64,000 nt of DNA from Streptomyces sp. APSN-46.1 (lineage in GTDB: Bacteria; Actinomycetota; Actinomycetes; Streptomycetales; Streptomycetaceae), in the NCBI RefSeq assembly GCF_022815725.1, contig NZ_JALGRF010000002.1, positions 62,001 to 126,000 on the forward strand. The letters run 5' to 3'. Both the position numbers and the translations under genes were made by a program. Below the pieces are notes generated by a model that saw only the letters and a list, made by a program, of their open reading frames with translations, was not told where the DNA came from and made no database searches. Below, one piece after another: positions 8,611-17,506 of this stretch. How positions within the stretch are numbered: position 1 is the stretch's first letter; every line of letters begins with the position of its first letter.

Positions 8611-9615
8611 TTGACCACGCACGCACCGCATGCACTGCACGCACCGGATTCACCTCAGGGGCCCCAAGGGCCGCAGGCGTCGCACGCGACGCAGTCCGTG
8701 ATGCTCCCGGCCTCGCTCGACGAGGCCGTGGCGGCGCTCGCCGCCATGCCCGCCGCCGTGCCCGTCGCGGGCGGCACCGACCTCATGGCCGCCGTCAACG
8801 CCGGGCTGCTGCGGCCCGCCGCGCTGGTCGGCCTGGGCCGGATCAACGAGATCCGCGGCTGGCAGTACCAGGACGGCCACGCGCTGCTCGGCGCCGGACT
8901 GACCCACGCGCGGATGGGGCGGCCGGATTTCGCCGCCCTGATCCCCGCGCTGGCGGCGGCCGCGCGGGCCGCCGGGCCGCCGCAGATCCGCAACGCCGGC
9001 ACGCTCGGCGGGAACATCGCCACGGCGGCGCCGACCGGGGACGCGCTGCCGGTGCTGGCCGCGCTGGAGGCGACGCTCGTCATCGTCGGTCCGGGCGGGG
9101 CGGGTGAATCCGGTGAGGCGGGTGTGCCGGGTGCGTCTGCCGTGTCGGGTTCGTCGGGTTCGTCGGGTACGTCGAGCCGGGAGATTCCGGTGTCGCACCT
9201 GCTGGCCGGGCGCGACATGCTGCGGCCGGGCGAGCTGATCGGCTTCGTACGGGTGCCGCTGCTGCACGCGCCGCAGGTGTTCCTGAAGGCCACGGGACGT
9301 ACGGGTCCGGGGCGTGCGGTGGCGTCCGTGGGGCTTGTGCTGGATCCCGCGCGCCGGGGCGTGCGCTGTGCGATCGGCGCGGTCGCCCCGATGCCGCTGC
9401 GGCCGCTGGAGGCCGAGCAGTGGGTGGCCTCGTTGATCGACTGGGACGGGGACGACCGGAGCCTGGCGCCCGAGGCGCTGGCGGCCTTCGGGGAGTACGT
9501 CGCGGCGGCCTGCGTACCCGACCAGGGGGAGCCGGTGGCCCCCGGCGTACTGCATCTGCGGCGGACGGTCGCCGTGCTGGCACGGAGGGCCCTGGGGAGG
9601 GCGCTGACCTCATGA
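8611..9615 (+). CDS. FAD-binding subunit of molybdenum-hydroxylase-like enzyme
   Basis: This is the medium (FAD) subunit of a xanthine dehydrogenase/CO dehydrogenase-type complex, 334 residues from a TTG start at 8611 with AAGGGG upstream. The FAD signatures are AGGTDLMAAVNAGLLRP and TLGGNIATAAPTGD. A Ser/Gly-rich linker (about residues 165-190) that is not part of the family core interrupts the domain before the C-terminal CoxM/CutM-type domain. The stop overlaps the start of the iron-sulfur subunit gene by ATGA, so the three subunits are translationally coupled. Confidence 0.88.
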   Translation: MTTHAPHALHAPDSPQGPQGPQASHATQSVMLPASLDEAVAALAAMPAAVPVAGGTDLMAAVNAGLLRPAALVGLGRINEIRGWQYQDGHALLGAGLTHARMGRPDFAALIPALAAAARAAGPPQIRNAGTLGGNIATAAPTGDALPVLAALEATLVIVGPGGAGESGEAGVPGASAVSGSSGSSGTSSREIPVSHLLAGRDMLRPGELIGFVRVPLLHAPQVFLKATGRTGPGRAVASVGLVLDPARRGVRCAIGAVAPMPLRPLEAEQWVASLIDWDGDDRSLAPEALAAFGEYVAAACVPDQGEPVAPGVLHLRRTVAVLARRALGRALTS

Positions 9616-11786
9616 GTGAGAACGAGATCGAGAACATGAGCGGTGGCAACGGGCCCAGGGGTCAGGCCGAGCCCGTCTGGGGCTGGGAGCCGGTGCCGCA
9701 CGGCGGCGAGTACGACTCCGACGCGACGGCCTTCGTGAAGCTGCCGGAGGACATGCTGAACGCGCTCGGCACGGGAGAGCCGCTGGCCGCCCCCGGGCAC
9801 GGGTACGTCCCGCCGCCGATGATCGTGCCGCTGGGGTCCGCGACCACGGACCCGGCGGCCACGGGCACCTGGTCCATGCCGGTGCAGTGGCCGGAGGCCG
9901 GGGCGGGGGCCGGGGCCGGGGCCGATGCCACCGTCCACCACGCGCCGGTGCCTTCGCCCGCGCCGGTCGGCGGGCCGATCCCGGCGTCGATCCCGCTGCC
10001 GCCGTCGGTGGCGGCGGAGTTCGCCGGCCCGGCGCGGGCCGGGGCCGAGCGGGGCGCGGGCCTGGAGCCCGACCCGGGGGCGACGGCGGAGTGGCGGTTC
10101 CCGGACGCGACGCAGACCGCTCAGGTTCAGGCCGCTCAGGCGCAGGCCGCTCAGGCGCAGGCCCACGCGACCGGGCAGTGGGCGATGCCGGCCTCGGTGA
10201 CCGGGGTCGGAGGAACGCCCGAGGAGACCGGGGAGTTCCGGGGCAGCGCCCTGGACGCCGACTGGAGCCAGGCCCCGGCGACGCTGCCGGGGGGTGCGGC
10301 TGCCCCGTGGGCGACGCACTCCGGATTCGACGGCGTGCGCGGGTACGTGGCGGAGCAGCCGGGCCCGGCCGAGGGCGACCTGTCGCTGACCTCGGGCGTG
10401 CTGCCGGGGCTCGCGGAGACCGCGCGCGGGTTCGGCGGGCCGGCGGCGGGCGCCCCGGGCCGGGGGCCGCGCGTGCTGGGCGGCCCCGGGGTGGGCACGC
10501 TCCCCGAGGGCGAGCCGGTGCACCCGGCCCCGCACGACATCGAGGCCGCCCATGGCCCGGCGGCGGCTCCGGCCATGGCGGAACGACCGCATCCGGGGGG
10601 CGGGGCGGACGCCGCGCTCGCGGGTGGACACGGGTTCGGGGACGTTTGGCACCCGCACGCGGACCCCGCGCGGGCGGAGCACGCCGAGCAGCCGGGGCGG
10701 CCCGGGCAGTCGGAGCAGCCCGGGTATCCGGCGCAGCCCGAGCAGCCGGGGCCGATGGGCGGGACCGGGTTCACGGGGGCGGCTCCGGTCGGGGCTCTGG
10801 CTCCGGTCGCGGGTGCGGCCGCTGAGCCGGTGGGTGGGCCCGTGGTGCCGCCCGCTGTGGCCGGTGGGCCCGTGGTGGCCGGTGAGCCCGTGGTGACCGG
10901 TGAGCCCGCTGTGGCCGGTGGGCCCGCTGTGGCGGCCGCCGAGCCTGCGGCCCCGGGCGCCGAGTCCGAAGAACACGGCTTCACCGGATCCGGCCCTGCC
11001 TTCGCCGAAGAGGGGGAGTCGCCCACGCCGACCGGGGAAGGCCCGGACCCTGCCGGGGCGACCCCGGACGCGGGGAGCGCCGGAGGTTTCCCGGCGGAGG
11101 ATCCGACGTACGACGAAGAACTCGCGGTGCCCGTCGCCCATCACGAGCACGAGCATCCGCCGGCTTCCTACGTGCTGCGCGTCAACGGCGCCGACCGGCC
11201 CGTCACCGGCGCGTGGATCGGGGAATCCCTGCTCTACGTGCTGCGCGAGCGCCTCGGCCTCGCCGGGGCCAAGGACGGCTGCTCGCAGGGCGAATGCGGG
11301 GCGTGCGCCGTGCAGGTGGACGGCCGGCTCGTCGCCTCCTGCCTGGTTCCGGCCGCGACCGCCGCCGGGAGCGAGGTCCGTACCGTCGAAGGTCTCGCGA
11401 CGGACGGGGAACTCTCGGATGTGCAGCAGGCGTTGTGCAGGTCGGGTGCGGTGCAGTGTGGATTCTGCGTGCCCGGCATGGCCATGACCATCCACGACCT
11501 GCTGGCGGGCAACCACGCCCCCAGCGAGCTGGAGACCCGCCAGGCGCTGTGCGGCAACCTCTGCCGCTGCTCCGGCTACGCGGGGGTCATCGACGCCGTC
11601 CGCGAGGTCGTCGCCGAGCGTGAGGCGACGGCGGCCGCTTCTACGGCTGCGGCCTCGGCCTCGGCTGCGGCGTCGGCATCGGCATCGTCGGCACCGGCCG
11701 GGTCCCCCGCGCCCACCGAGGCGCGCATCCCGCACCAGGCACCGCCCGGCGAGGGCGGGATCCACCACAACGGAGGCATGGCGTGA
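9612..11786 (+). CDS. 2Fe-2S subunit with a ~500-residue low-complexity N-terminal extension
   Basis: The C-terminal ~200 residues are a normal small subunit. The plant-type ferredoxin motif is C557-x4-C562-x2-C565, followed by ASCL; the second cluster motifs are CGFCVPGMAMTIHDLL and CGNLCRCSGY. Such subunits are normally about 160 residues, but this one has 724 residues from the ATG at 9612, which overlaps the previous stop. Residues 1 to about 510 are rich in Ala, Pro, Gly and Glu, contain short repeats (AQAQAAQAQA near DNA 10130, and a PVV-A-GEP unit near 10830-10940), and have no recognisable domain. No Tat signal is visible. The stop overlaps the next gene by GTGA. Confidence 0.87.
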   Translation: MSENEIENMSGGNGPRGQAEPVWGWEPVPHGGEYDSDATAFVKLPEDMLNALGTGEPLAAPGHGYVPPPMIVPLGSATTDPAATGTWSMPVQWPEAGAGAGAGADATVHHAPVPSPAPVGGPIPASIPLPPSVAAEFAGPARAGAERGAGLEPDPGATAEWRFPDATQTAQVQAAQAQAAQAQAHATGQWAMPASVTGVGGTPEETGEFRGSALDADWSQAPATLPGGAAAPWATHSGFDGVRGYVAEQPGPAEGDLSLTSGVLPGLAETARGFGGPAAGAPGRGPRVLGGPGVGTLPEGEPVHPAPHDIEAAHGPAAAPAMAERPHPGGGADAALAGGHGFGDVWHPHADPARAEHAEQPGRPGQSEQPGYPAQPEQPGPMGGTGFTGAAPVGALAPVAGAAAEPVGGPVVPPAVAGGPVVAGEPVVTGEPAVAGGPAVAAAEPAAPGAESEEHGFTGSGPAFAEEGESPTPTGEGPDPAGATPDAGSAGGFPAEDPTYDEELAVPVAHHEHEHPPASYVLRVNGADRPVTGAWIGESLLYVLRERLGLAGAKDGCSQGECGACAVQVDGRLVASCLVPAATAAGSEVRTVEGLATDGELSDVQQALCRSGAVQCGFCVPGMAMTIHDLLAGNHAPSELETRQALCGNLCRCSGYAGVIDAVREVVAEREATAAASTAAASASAAASASASSAPAGSPAPTEARIPHQAPPGEGGIHHNGGMA

Positions 11787-14146
11787 GCGGGCACGACGCG
11801 GCCACGGCGACCACCGGCACCGCCGCCGGCACGGCGACCGCCACGGTGACGGCCTCGGGGGCCGCCCCCGACAGCGAGGCCGAGGAGCGGGGGGTCCCGC
11901 GCGGCATCGGCGCGTCGGTGCCGTCCGCCGACGCCCGCGCCAAGGCCGAGGGCACCTTCCCGTACGCCGCCGACCTGTGGGCCGAAGGCCTGCTCTGGGC
12001 CGCCGTGCTGCGCTCCCCGCACGCGCACGCCCGGATCCTCTCCATCGACACCTCGGCCGCCACCGAGATGCCCGGCGTCCGCGCCGTCGTCACCCACGCT
12101 GACGTCCCCGGCGCCACGACGCACGGCCGCCGGATCGCCGACCGGCCGGTGTTCGCCCACGACGTGGTCCGCCACCACGGCGAGCCCATCGCCGCCGTCG
12201 CCGCCGACCACCCGGACACGGCCCGGCTCGCCGCGGCTGCCATCGCCGTCGAGTACGAGCTGCTCGACGCGGTCACCGACCCCGAGCAGTCCTTCGGGGC
12301 CCCCGCCCTGCACCCCGACGGCAACCTGATCCGGCACATCCCGCTCCGCTACGGCGACCCGGAGGCGACCGGCGAGGTCGTCGTCGAGGGCCTGTACCGG
12401 ATCGGCCGCCAGGACCCCGCGCCCATCGGCGCCGAGGCCGGGCTGGCCGTACCGCGGCCCGACGGCGGCGTGGAGATCTACACCGCGTCCACCGACCCGC
12501 ACACCGACCGCGACCTGGCGGCCGCCTGCTTCGGGCTGGAACCGGACCGCGTACGGGTCGTCGTCACCGGCGTCCCGGGCGCGACGGCCGACCGCGAGGA
12601 CGCCGCGTTCCAACTGCCGCTGGGCCTGCTCGCGCTGCGCACCGGCTGCCCGGTCAAACTGGCCGCCACCCGCGAGGAGTCCTTCCTCGGCCACGCCCAC
12701 CGCCACCCGACGCTGCTCCGCTACCGCCACCACGCGGACGCGGAGGGCCGGCTGGTCAAGGTGGAGGCCCAGATCCTGATGGACGCGGGCGCGTACGCCG
12801 ACGCCTCCGCGGAGTCCCTGGCGGCGGCGGTGGCCTTCGCCTGCGGCCCGTACGTGGTCCCGCACGCCTTCATCGAGGGCTGGGCGGTCCGTACGAACAA
12901 CCCTCCGTCGGGCCATGTCCGCGGCGAGGGCGCGATGCAGGTGTGCGCGGCCTACGAGGGCCAGATGGACAAGCTGGCGGCGGCGCTCGGCATCGACGGC
13001 GCCGAACTGCGCATGCGCAACGTCCTGGCCACCGGCGACCTGCTCCCCACCGGCCAGACGGTCACCTGCCCGGCGCCGGTGGCCGAACTCCTGCGCTCCG
13101 TACGCGACTACCCGCTGCCCTCCCTCCCCAAGGACACCCCGGAGGACGAGTGGCTCCTGCCCGGCGGCCCGGAGGGCGCGGGCGAGCCGGGCGCGGTGCG
13201 GCGCGGGGTCGGGTACGGGGTCGGCATGGTCCACATGCTCGGCGCCGAGGGCACGGACGAGGTCGCCACCGCCACCGTCAAGGTGGTCAACGGCTCGGCG
13301 ACGGTCATCTGCGCGGCGGTCGACACCGGCCAGGGCTTCGCGACCCTCGCCCGCCAGATCGTCCAGGAGGTGCTGGGCGTGGACGAGGTGGTGACGGCCC
13401 CGGTCGACACCGACCAGCCGCCGGCGGGCCCGTCGGCGCACGGCCGGCACACCTGGGTCTCGGGCGGCGCGGTGGAGCGGGCCGCGAAGATGGTCCGTAC
13501 GCAGCTCCTCCAGCCGATGGCCCACAAGCTGGGCATGTCCACGGAACTGCTCCAGATCGCGGATGGCCGGATCACCTCGTACGACGGGGCGTTCTCGACG
13601 ACGGTCGCGGAGGCGATGGCGGGCAAGGAACTCTGGGCCACGGCCCAGTGCCGCCCCCACCCGACCGAACCGCTGGACGCGGACGGCCAGGGCGACGCCT
13701 TCGTCGGCCTCGCGTTCTGCGCGATCCGCGCGGTGGTGGACGTGGACATCGAACTGGGCTCGGTACGTGTGGTCGAGTTGGCGGTCGCCCAGGACGTGGG
13801 CCGCGTCCTCAACCCCCGCCAGCTGGAGGCCCGTATCGAAGCGGGTGTCACACAGGGCGTGGGCGCGGCGCTGACGGAGAACCTCCGCTCGGTGTCGGGA
13901 CTGGTCCGCCACCCCGACCTGACGGGGTACGCGCTGCCGACCGCGCTGGACGCCCCGACCGTCCGCATCGTCAAACTCGTCGAGGAACGGGACGTGGTGG
14001 CCCCCTTCGGCGCGAAGGCGGCGAGCGCGGTCCCGGTGGTGACGGCCCCGGCGGCGGTGGCCTCGGCGGTCCGCGCGGCAACGGGCCGGCCGGTCAACAG
14101 GCTCCCCATCCGGCCATCTGCCGCGGTCGCGGTGCCCAACTCGTGA
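11783..14146 (+). CDS. Molybdopterin-binding subunit, xanthine dehydrogenase family, degenerate active site
   Basis: The 787-residue product has the layout of the large subunit of molybdenum hydroxylases, from a GTG start at 11783 with CGGAGG upstream. It has the N-terminal a/b hammerhead domain with DARAKAEGTFPYAADL and SPHAHARI, then the cofactor-binding domain. Key motifs are altered. The GGGFGGKE loop reads PGATADRED (residues 265-273). The RGFG or RGAG loop reads RGEGAMQ (from R380). The catalytic glutamate in GxGE near the C-terminus aligns without gaps to A749 in FGAKAASAVPVV. Overall fold and neighbours say hydroxylase complex, but ordinary hydroxylase chemistry is doubtful. Confidence 0.85.
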   Translation: MSGHDAATATTGTAAGTATATVTASGAAPDSEAEERGVPRGIGASVPSADARAKAEGTFPYAADLWAEGLLWAAVLRSPHAHARILSIDTSAATEMPGVRAVVTHADVPGATTHGRRIADRPVFAHDVVRHHGEPIAAVAADHPDTARLAAAAIAVEYELLDAVTDPEQSFGAPALHPDGNLIRHIPLRYGDPEATGEVVVEGLYRIGRQDPAPIGAEAGLAVPRPDGGVEIYTASTDPHTDRDLAAACFGLEPDRVRVVVTGVPGATADREDAAFQLPLGLLALRTGCPVKLAATREESFLGHAHRHPTLLRYRHHADAEGRLVKVEAQILMDAGAYADASAESLAAAVAFACGPYVVPHAFIEGWAVRTNNPPSGHVRGEGAMQVCAAYEGQMDKLAAALGIDGAELRMRNVLATGDLLPTGQTVTCPAPVAELLRSVRDYPLPSLPKDTPEDEWLLPGGPEGAGEPGAVRRGVGYGVGMVHMLGAEGTDEVATATVKVVNGSATVICAAVDTGQGFATLARQIVQEVLGVDEVVTAPVDTDQPPAGPSAHGRHTWVSGGAVERAAKMVRTQLLQPMAHKLGMSTELLQIADGRITSYDGAFSTTVAEAMAGKELWATAQCRPHPTEPLDADGQGDAFVGLAFCAIRAVVDVDIELGSVRVVELAVAQDVGRVLNPRQLEARIEAGVTQGVGAALTENLRSVSGLVRHPDLTGYALPTALDAPTVRIVKLVEERDVVAPFGAKAASAVPVVTAPAAVASAVRAATGRPVNRLPIRPSAAVAVPNS

Positions 14147-14224
14147 CCGTGTGACCCGCATTGCACCTGCAACCCCGGACTTGGGGGTGTCGGTCCCGGT
14201 GGTTAGAGTGATACGGAGTGAGTT

Positions 14225-14244
14225 CCCGTGCGCCCGCGCACGGG
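14225..14244. terminator. Small G/C-rich hairpin before the mycosin cassette
   Basis: Arms CCCGTGCG and CGCACGGG (8 bp, 4-nt loop) lie 80 bp after the molybdenum-subunit stop. It may be the 3' end of that operon or a leader structure of the next one. There is no T-run. Confidence 0.4.
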
Positions 14245-14315
14245 TGCGAACTCGTGTGCACGGGGACGGCCCGCGGTAGCGGGCCAACGGGGAGTCGGGG
14301 AGCGGGGAGATCATC

Positions 14316-14792
14316 GTGTTCAACTTGGTGAGGGCGCTAGAGGTCGAGTACGAGTCGATGACCGGCTACAAGAAGCTGGTCGACGAACTTCTCGACAAGC
14401 TCGACGGCTCCGAGGCCGACGGCAAGAAACTCGCCCACGGCACGCTCCCGGCGGGCACCCTGGGCAAGGGGTTCGCGGAGGCGGAGCTGCTGTTCTCGGC
14501 CTACAACACCGTGCACTCGCAGCTGAAGAGCCTGTCGGAAGGGCTGGCGATGCAGATCGAGGCCCTGGGCATCGCGGTTCGTACGGCGGGCAAGGGCTAC
14601 GCCGGCATCGACGAGGAGACGAAGCAGCGCATGGCCGCGATCGCGGCGAAGGCCCATGAGGACTACGTCGCGGATCGGGATCCGCGTACGCACGAGTTGG
14701 CGAAGGAACAGCAGGCCAAGGAACAGCAGGCGAAGGAACAGCAGGCCAACGGCTCGGCCGACAGCGGCGCCAAGGCGAAGGGCAAGGTCTGA
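14316..14792 (+). CDS. Small helical protein, first gene of mycosin cassette
   Basis: A 158-residue protein from a GTG start at 14316 with GGGGAG upstream. It is predicted entirely helical and charged, begins MFNLVRALEVEYESMTGYKKLVDEL, given here in parts as MFNLVRALEVEY and SMTGYKKLVDEL, and has no signal peptide or membrane segment. The C-terminus carries three direct copies of AKEQQ encoded by near-identical 15-bp units at about 14701-14745. I do not recognise the family. Size, helicity and position two bases before a WxG protein gene suggest a partner in a type VII-like export system, which is inference. Confidence 0.7.
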   Translation: MFNLVRALEVEYESMTGYKKLVDELLDKLDGSEADGKKLAHGTLPAGTLGKGFAEAELLFSAYNTVHSQLKSLSEGLAMQIEALGIAVRTAGKGYAGIDEETKQRMAAIAAKAHEDYVADRDPRTHELAKEQQAKEQQAKEQQANGSADSGAKAKGKV

Positions 14793-14794
14793 TC

Positions 14795-16273
14795 GTGACC
14801 CACTTTGAGGGCTACTCGCACGAGCAGCTGTGGGCGATGATCTCGTCCACCAACCCGGAGACGGTGAAGGCCCGGGCCGCGGCGATGGTGGCGGCCGCGA
14901 CCACGATCAGGCAGGTCGGGGACCGTCTCAAGAAGACGAAGGTCAGCGGCTGGGAGGGCGAAGGGGCCCTGAAGTTCGCGGACTGGGTGAGCCGGGCCGG
15001 CAGCGCGACGCTGCGCCTCGCCGATTACAGCGAGACCGGCGGCAAGGAAATGATCCACGTCGCGCAGGTCATGATCGAGGCCAAGGTCAACGCGAAGTAC
15101 GACGCGGCGAAGGCCGCCACGCTGCAGGCCAACCTCGAAGCCTCCCGTGAGTTCCACAACGACCCGGACGCGCAGAAGATCGGCCAGCAGTCCTACTCCA
15201 CGCTGAACGGCGACCACCAGCGGGCGATCGACGCGCTGGCGAAACTGGCGCAGCGGTACGACGAGTCGGCGAAGCAGATGAAAGCCACGGAACCGCCGAC
15301 GTTTCCGCCGCCGCCGGGGGAGTTCGTTCCGCAGGTTGAGCAATACGGAATGGAGCGGACCCAGCGCTCGGGTGGTGCGGGCGCAGCCGACACCGGAGGG
15401 TACTCGTACGTGGCGCCTGCCCCTAGCGGTGGCGGTGGCGCGAACGAGTCCGGCTCCGTACCTGGTCACCGGTCGCAGCCCGACATCACCCTGCCTCCGA
15501 CGACGGGACCGGCGCCGGTGGTGGTGCCCGTACCGGACCGCGATGTGGACGTGGACCTCGACCACGTCGCGACGCTGCCAGAGAAGACGCTCCCCCCGAC
15601 GACGGCCATCCCGGGCCCTGGTCCTAGTGGGCCGAACCCCGTCGGGACCCTGCCGCCCCTGACGGTCCCGCCGATCGGCCTCCCGGGGCCCCGCGGTGGC
15701 GGTGGCGGCCTGCCCCCGGGCATCACCGGTCCTGGTGGCAAGGTGGGCTTGCCTCCGGGCATCACTTCTCCTCCTGGTGGCAAGGTGGGCGGCCGCATCG
15801 GTCTGCCCCCTCGTGACACCGGGATCGTCGGCGGCCAGCAGGTACCGACCAATGGGCCCAGCAGGGGTATCCCGCGCGGCACCGTCATCGGCGAAGGCAT
15901 GCAGGGCGGCCGCGGGATGATGGGTGGCGGCGGCGTGGGTGGTGGCATGGGCGGTCCTCACGGGCCCTCCGGCGGTTCGATGGCGGGCCGTCGACTGGCC
16001 GTGGAGCCCGGCGGTGTTGTCGGTGGACGGCAGCTCGGCGCGGTCGGTCGCCCGGTCACGGGTGGCCAGCCGTTCACGCAGGGCGGCTCGGGCCTCGTAC
16101 GCAACGGGTCGGGTGCCAGTCCGGTCGGCGGTGCGATGGGACACGCGGGTGCTGGTGCCAGCACGCCCGGCAGGCGGCGCGACGATCAGGGGGGCAACCG
16201 CCCCGACTACCTGACCGAGGACGAAGAGACCTGGCAGGCCAACCGTCGTGTTGTGCCGCCTGTGATCGACTGA
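14795..16273 (+). CDS. WxG/PPE-like protein with Pro/Gly-rich C-terminal half
   Basis: A 492-residue product from the GTG at 14795, two bases after the previous stop. Residues 1 to about 170 are helical with a WxG turn (W53-E54-G55 in VSGWEGEGALKF), as in long WXG100/PPE-type substrates or chaperone partners of type VII secretion. From about residue 175 the chain is proline- and glycine-rich with repeated GGKVGLPPGIT-like units and poly-Gly stretches near residues 370-390, so it is probably disordered. There is no signal peptide. The gene directly precedes the mycosin protease gene. Assignment to type VII secretion is by motif and context. Confidence 0.72.
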   Translation: MTHFEGYSHEQLWAMISSTNPETVKARAAAMVAAATTIRQVGDRLKKTKVSGWEGEGALKFADWVSRAGSATLRLADYSETGGKEMIHVAQVMIEAKVNAKYDAAKAATLQANLEASREFHNDPDAQKIGQQSYSTLNGDHQRAIDALAKLAQRYDESAKQMKATEPPTFPPPPGEFVPQVEQYGMERTQRSGGAGAADTGGYSYVAPAPSGGGGANESGSVPGHRSQPDITLPPTTGPAPVVVPVPDRDVDVDLDHVATLPEKTLPPTTAIPGPGPSGPNPVGTLPPLTVPPIGLPGPRGGGGGLPPGITGPGGKVGLPPGITSPPGGKVGGRIGLPPRDTGIVGGQQVPTNGPSRGIPRGTVIGEGMQGGRGMMGGGGVGGGMGGPHGPSGGSMAGRRLAVEPGGVVGGRQLGAVGRPVTGGQPFTQGGSGLVRNGSGASPVGGAMGHAGAGASTPGRRRDDQGGNRPDYLTEDEETWQANRRVVPPVID

Positions 16274-16294
16274 GCGGAACGGACGTAGTACGGG

Positions 16295-17473
16295 ATGCGC
16301 ATGCGTAAGGCGACCTCGGCTCTGGTGGGTTTGCTGCTGGCCGGGGTCGCCGCGACCCCGGCTCACGCGGAGACGATCCGGGAGCGGCAATGGCATCTCA
16401 ACGCCATGAAGGCCGACGACATCTGGAAGATCAGCACCGGCAAGGGTGTGACCATTGCCGTGATCGACACCGGCGTTGGCCGCCTTGCTGAACTTGATGG
16501 CCAAGTGGTCCAGGGCAAGGACTTCTCGCACGGGTACGAGGGTGACGAGCGCACGGACTACAAGGGGCACGGCACGGGAATCTCGGCGATGATCGCGGGC
16601 ACCGGGAAACATCCATCAGGTGACGGGTCGTTCGGACTGGCCCCAGACGCCAAAATTCTTCCTCTCCGTGTTTCAGAGGGCGGCGGCGGTCTGCGCCACA
16701 TGCAGTCCATCAGCGAAGCGATTCGGTTCGCGGCCGACTCGGACGCGAAGATCATGAATATCTCGTTCGGCGGCCTGGGGCAGAGCGATGAGTTGGACGT
16801 TGCGGTCAGGTACGCCCTTGGGAAGGGGAAGCTCATCTTCGCCGCCGTCGGAAACGACGGCGCGGGTGTAAACCAGATCATTTACCCCTCGGGCTCGCCA
16901 GGCGTGGTGGGTGTTTCCGCTGTTGGCCCCGATGGCGGTGCGACGGATGAGTCTCAGCACGGACCTCAGGTGGACATGTCGGCTCCTGGCATCGACATCC
17001 TGACCTCCTGCCCCGGCGATGGGTCGCTCTGCAAAACACACGGCACCAGTTCTGCCACTGCACTGGCTTCCGCCTCCGCCGCCCTGCTCTGGTCGGCTCA
17101 CCCCGACTGGACGAACAATCAGGTCCTGCGGGTCCTGCTGAACACCGCCGGTAAGCCCGAGGACGGGGCTGAGCGCAACGACTGGATCGGATACGGGGTC
17201 GTACGCCCCAAGATCGCGCTACCCACCCCCGGTGACCCTGGTCCGGCGGACGTATTCCCGCTGCCCGACCTGGCGGCAGCCGAGGCGGCGACCAAGTCGC
17301 CCTCGGCCTCCGCGGACGGCAAGGCCCCCGACTCGGCGGCGTCGCCCAAGCCGGCGGCCCAGGCCGAGGAGAAGAAGGAGGGCAGCCTCCTTCCCTGGAT
17401 CGGACTCGGGCTGGGAGCCTGCCTGCTGATCGGCGGGGCCGTCACGGCCGTCGTCGTACGGCGTAACCGCTGA
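16295..17473 (+). CDS. Mycosin-like S8 serine protease, membrane-anchored
   Basis: A 392-residue subtilisin-family protease. The N-terminus MRMRKATSALVGLLLAG followed by THP-like ATPAHA is a signal peptide. The catalytic triad is D58 (AVIDTG), H92 (GHGTGISAM) and S252 (HGTSSATA), with the oxyanion Asn at N187 (AVGND). A single membrane segment near residues 365-388 (WIGLGLGACLLIGGAVTAVV) is followed by RRNR, leaving the protease outside and a short tail inside. This is the architecture of MycP/mycosin proteases, which are structural and processing components of type VII secretion. No EccB, EccC, EccD or EccE gene is in the window. Confidence 0.9.
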   Translation: MRMRKATSALVGLLLAGVAATPAHAETIRERQWHLNAMKADDIWKISTGKGVTIAVIDTGVGRLAELDGQVVQGKDFSHGYEGDERTDYKGHGTGISAMIAGTGKHPSGDGSFGLAPDAKILPLRVSEGGGGLRHMQSISEAIRFAADSDAKIMNISFGGLGQSDELDVAVRYALGKGKLIFAAVGNDGAGVNQIIYPSGSPGVVGVSAVGPDGGATDESQHGPQVDMSAPGIDILTSCPGDGSLCKTHGTSSATALASASAALLWSAHPDWTNNQVLRVLLNTAGKPEDGAERNDWIGYGVVRPKIALPTPGDPGPADVFPLPDLAAAEAATKSPSASADGKAPDSAASPKPAAQAEEKKEGSLLPWIGLGLGACLLIGGAVTAVVVRRNR

Positions 17474-17506
17474 CCGCTGACCCGGCCTGACAAGGGAGTT
17501 CACGCG

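Noticed and set aside
8655..11768. 1037-residue open frame on the reverse strand over the molybdenum-hydroxylase genes
   Set aside because: It runs antisense to three coupled genes with clear motifs; it is Arg/Gly/Pro-rich without any domain, as expected of shadow frames at high GC.
11576..14323. 915-residue reverse frame
   Set aside because: Antisense to the large hydroxylase subunit, no motif, and codon bias follows the forward gene.
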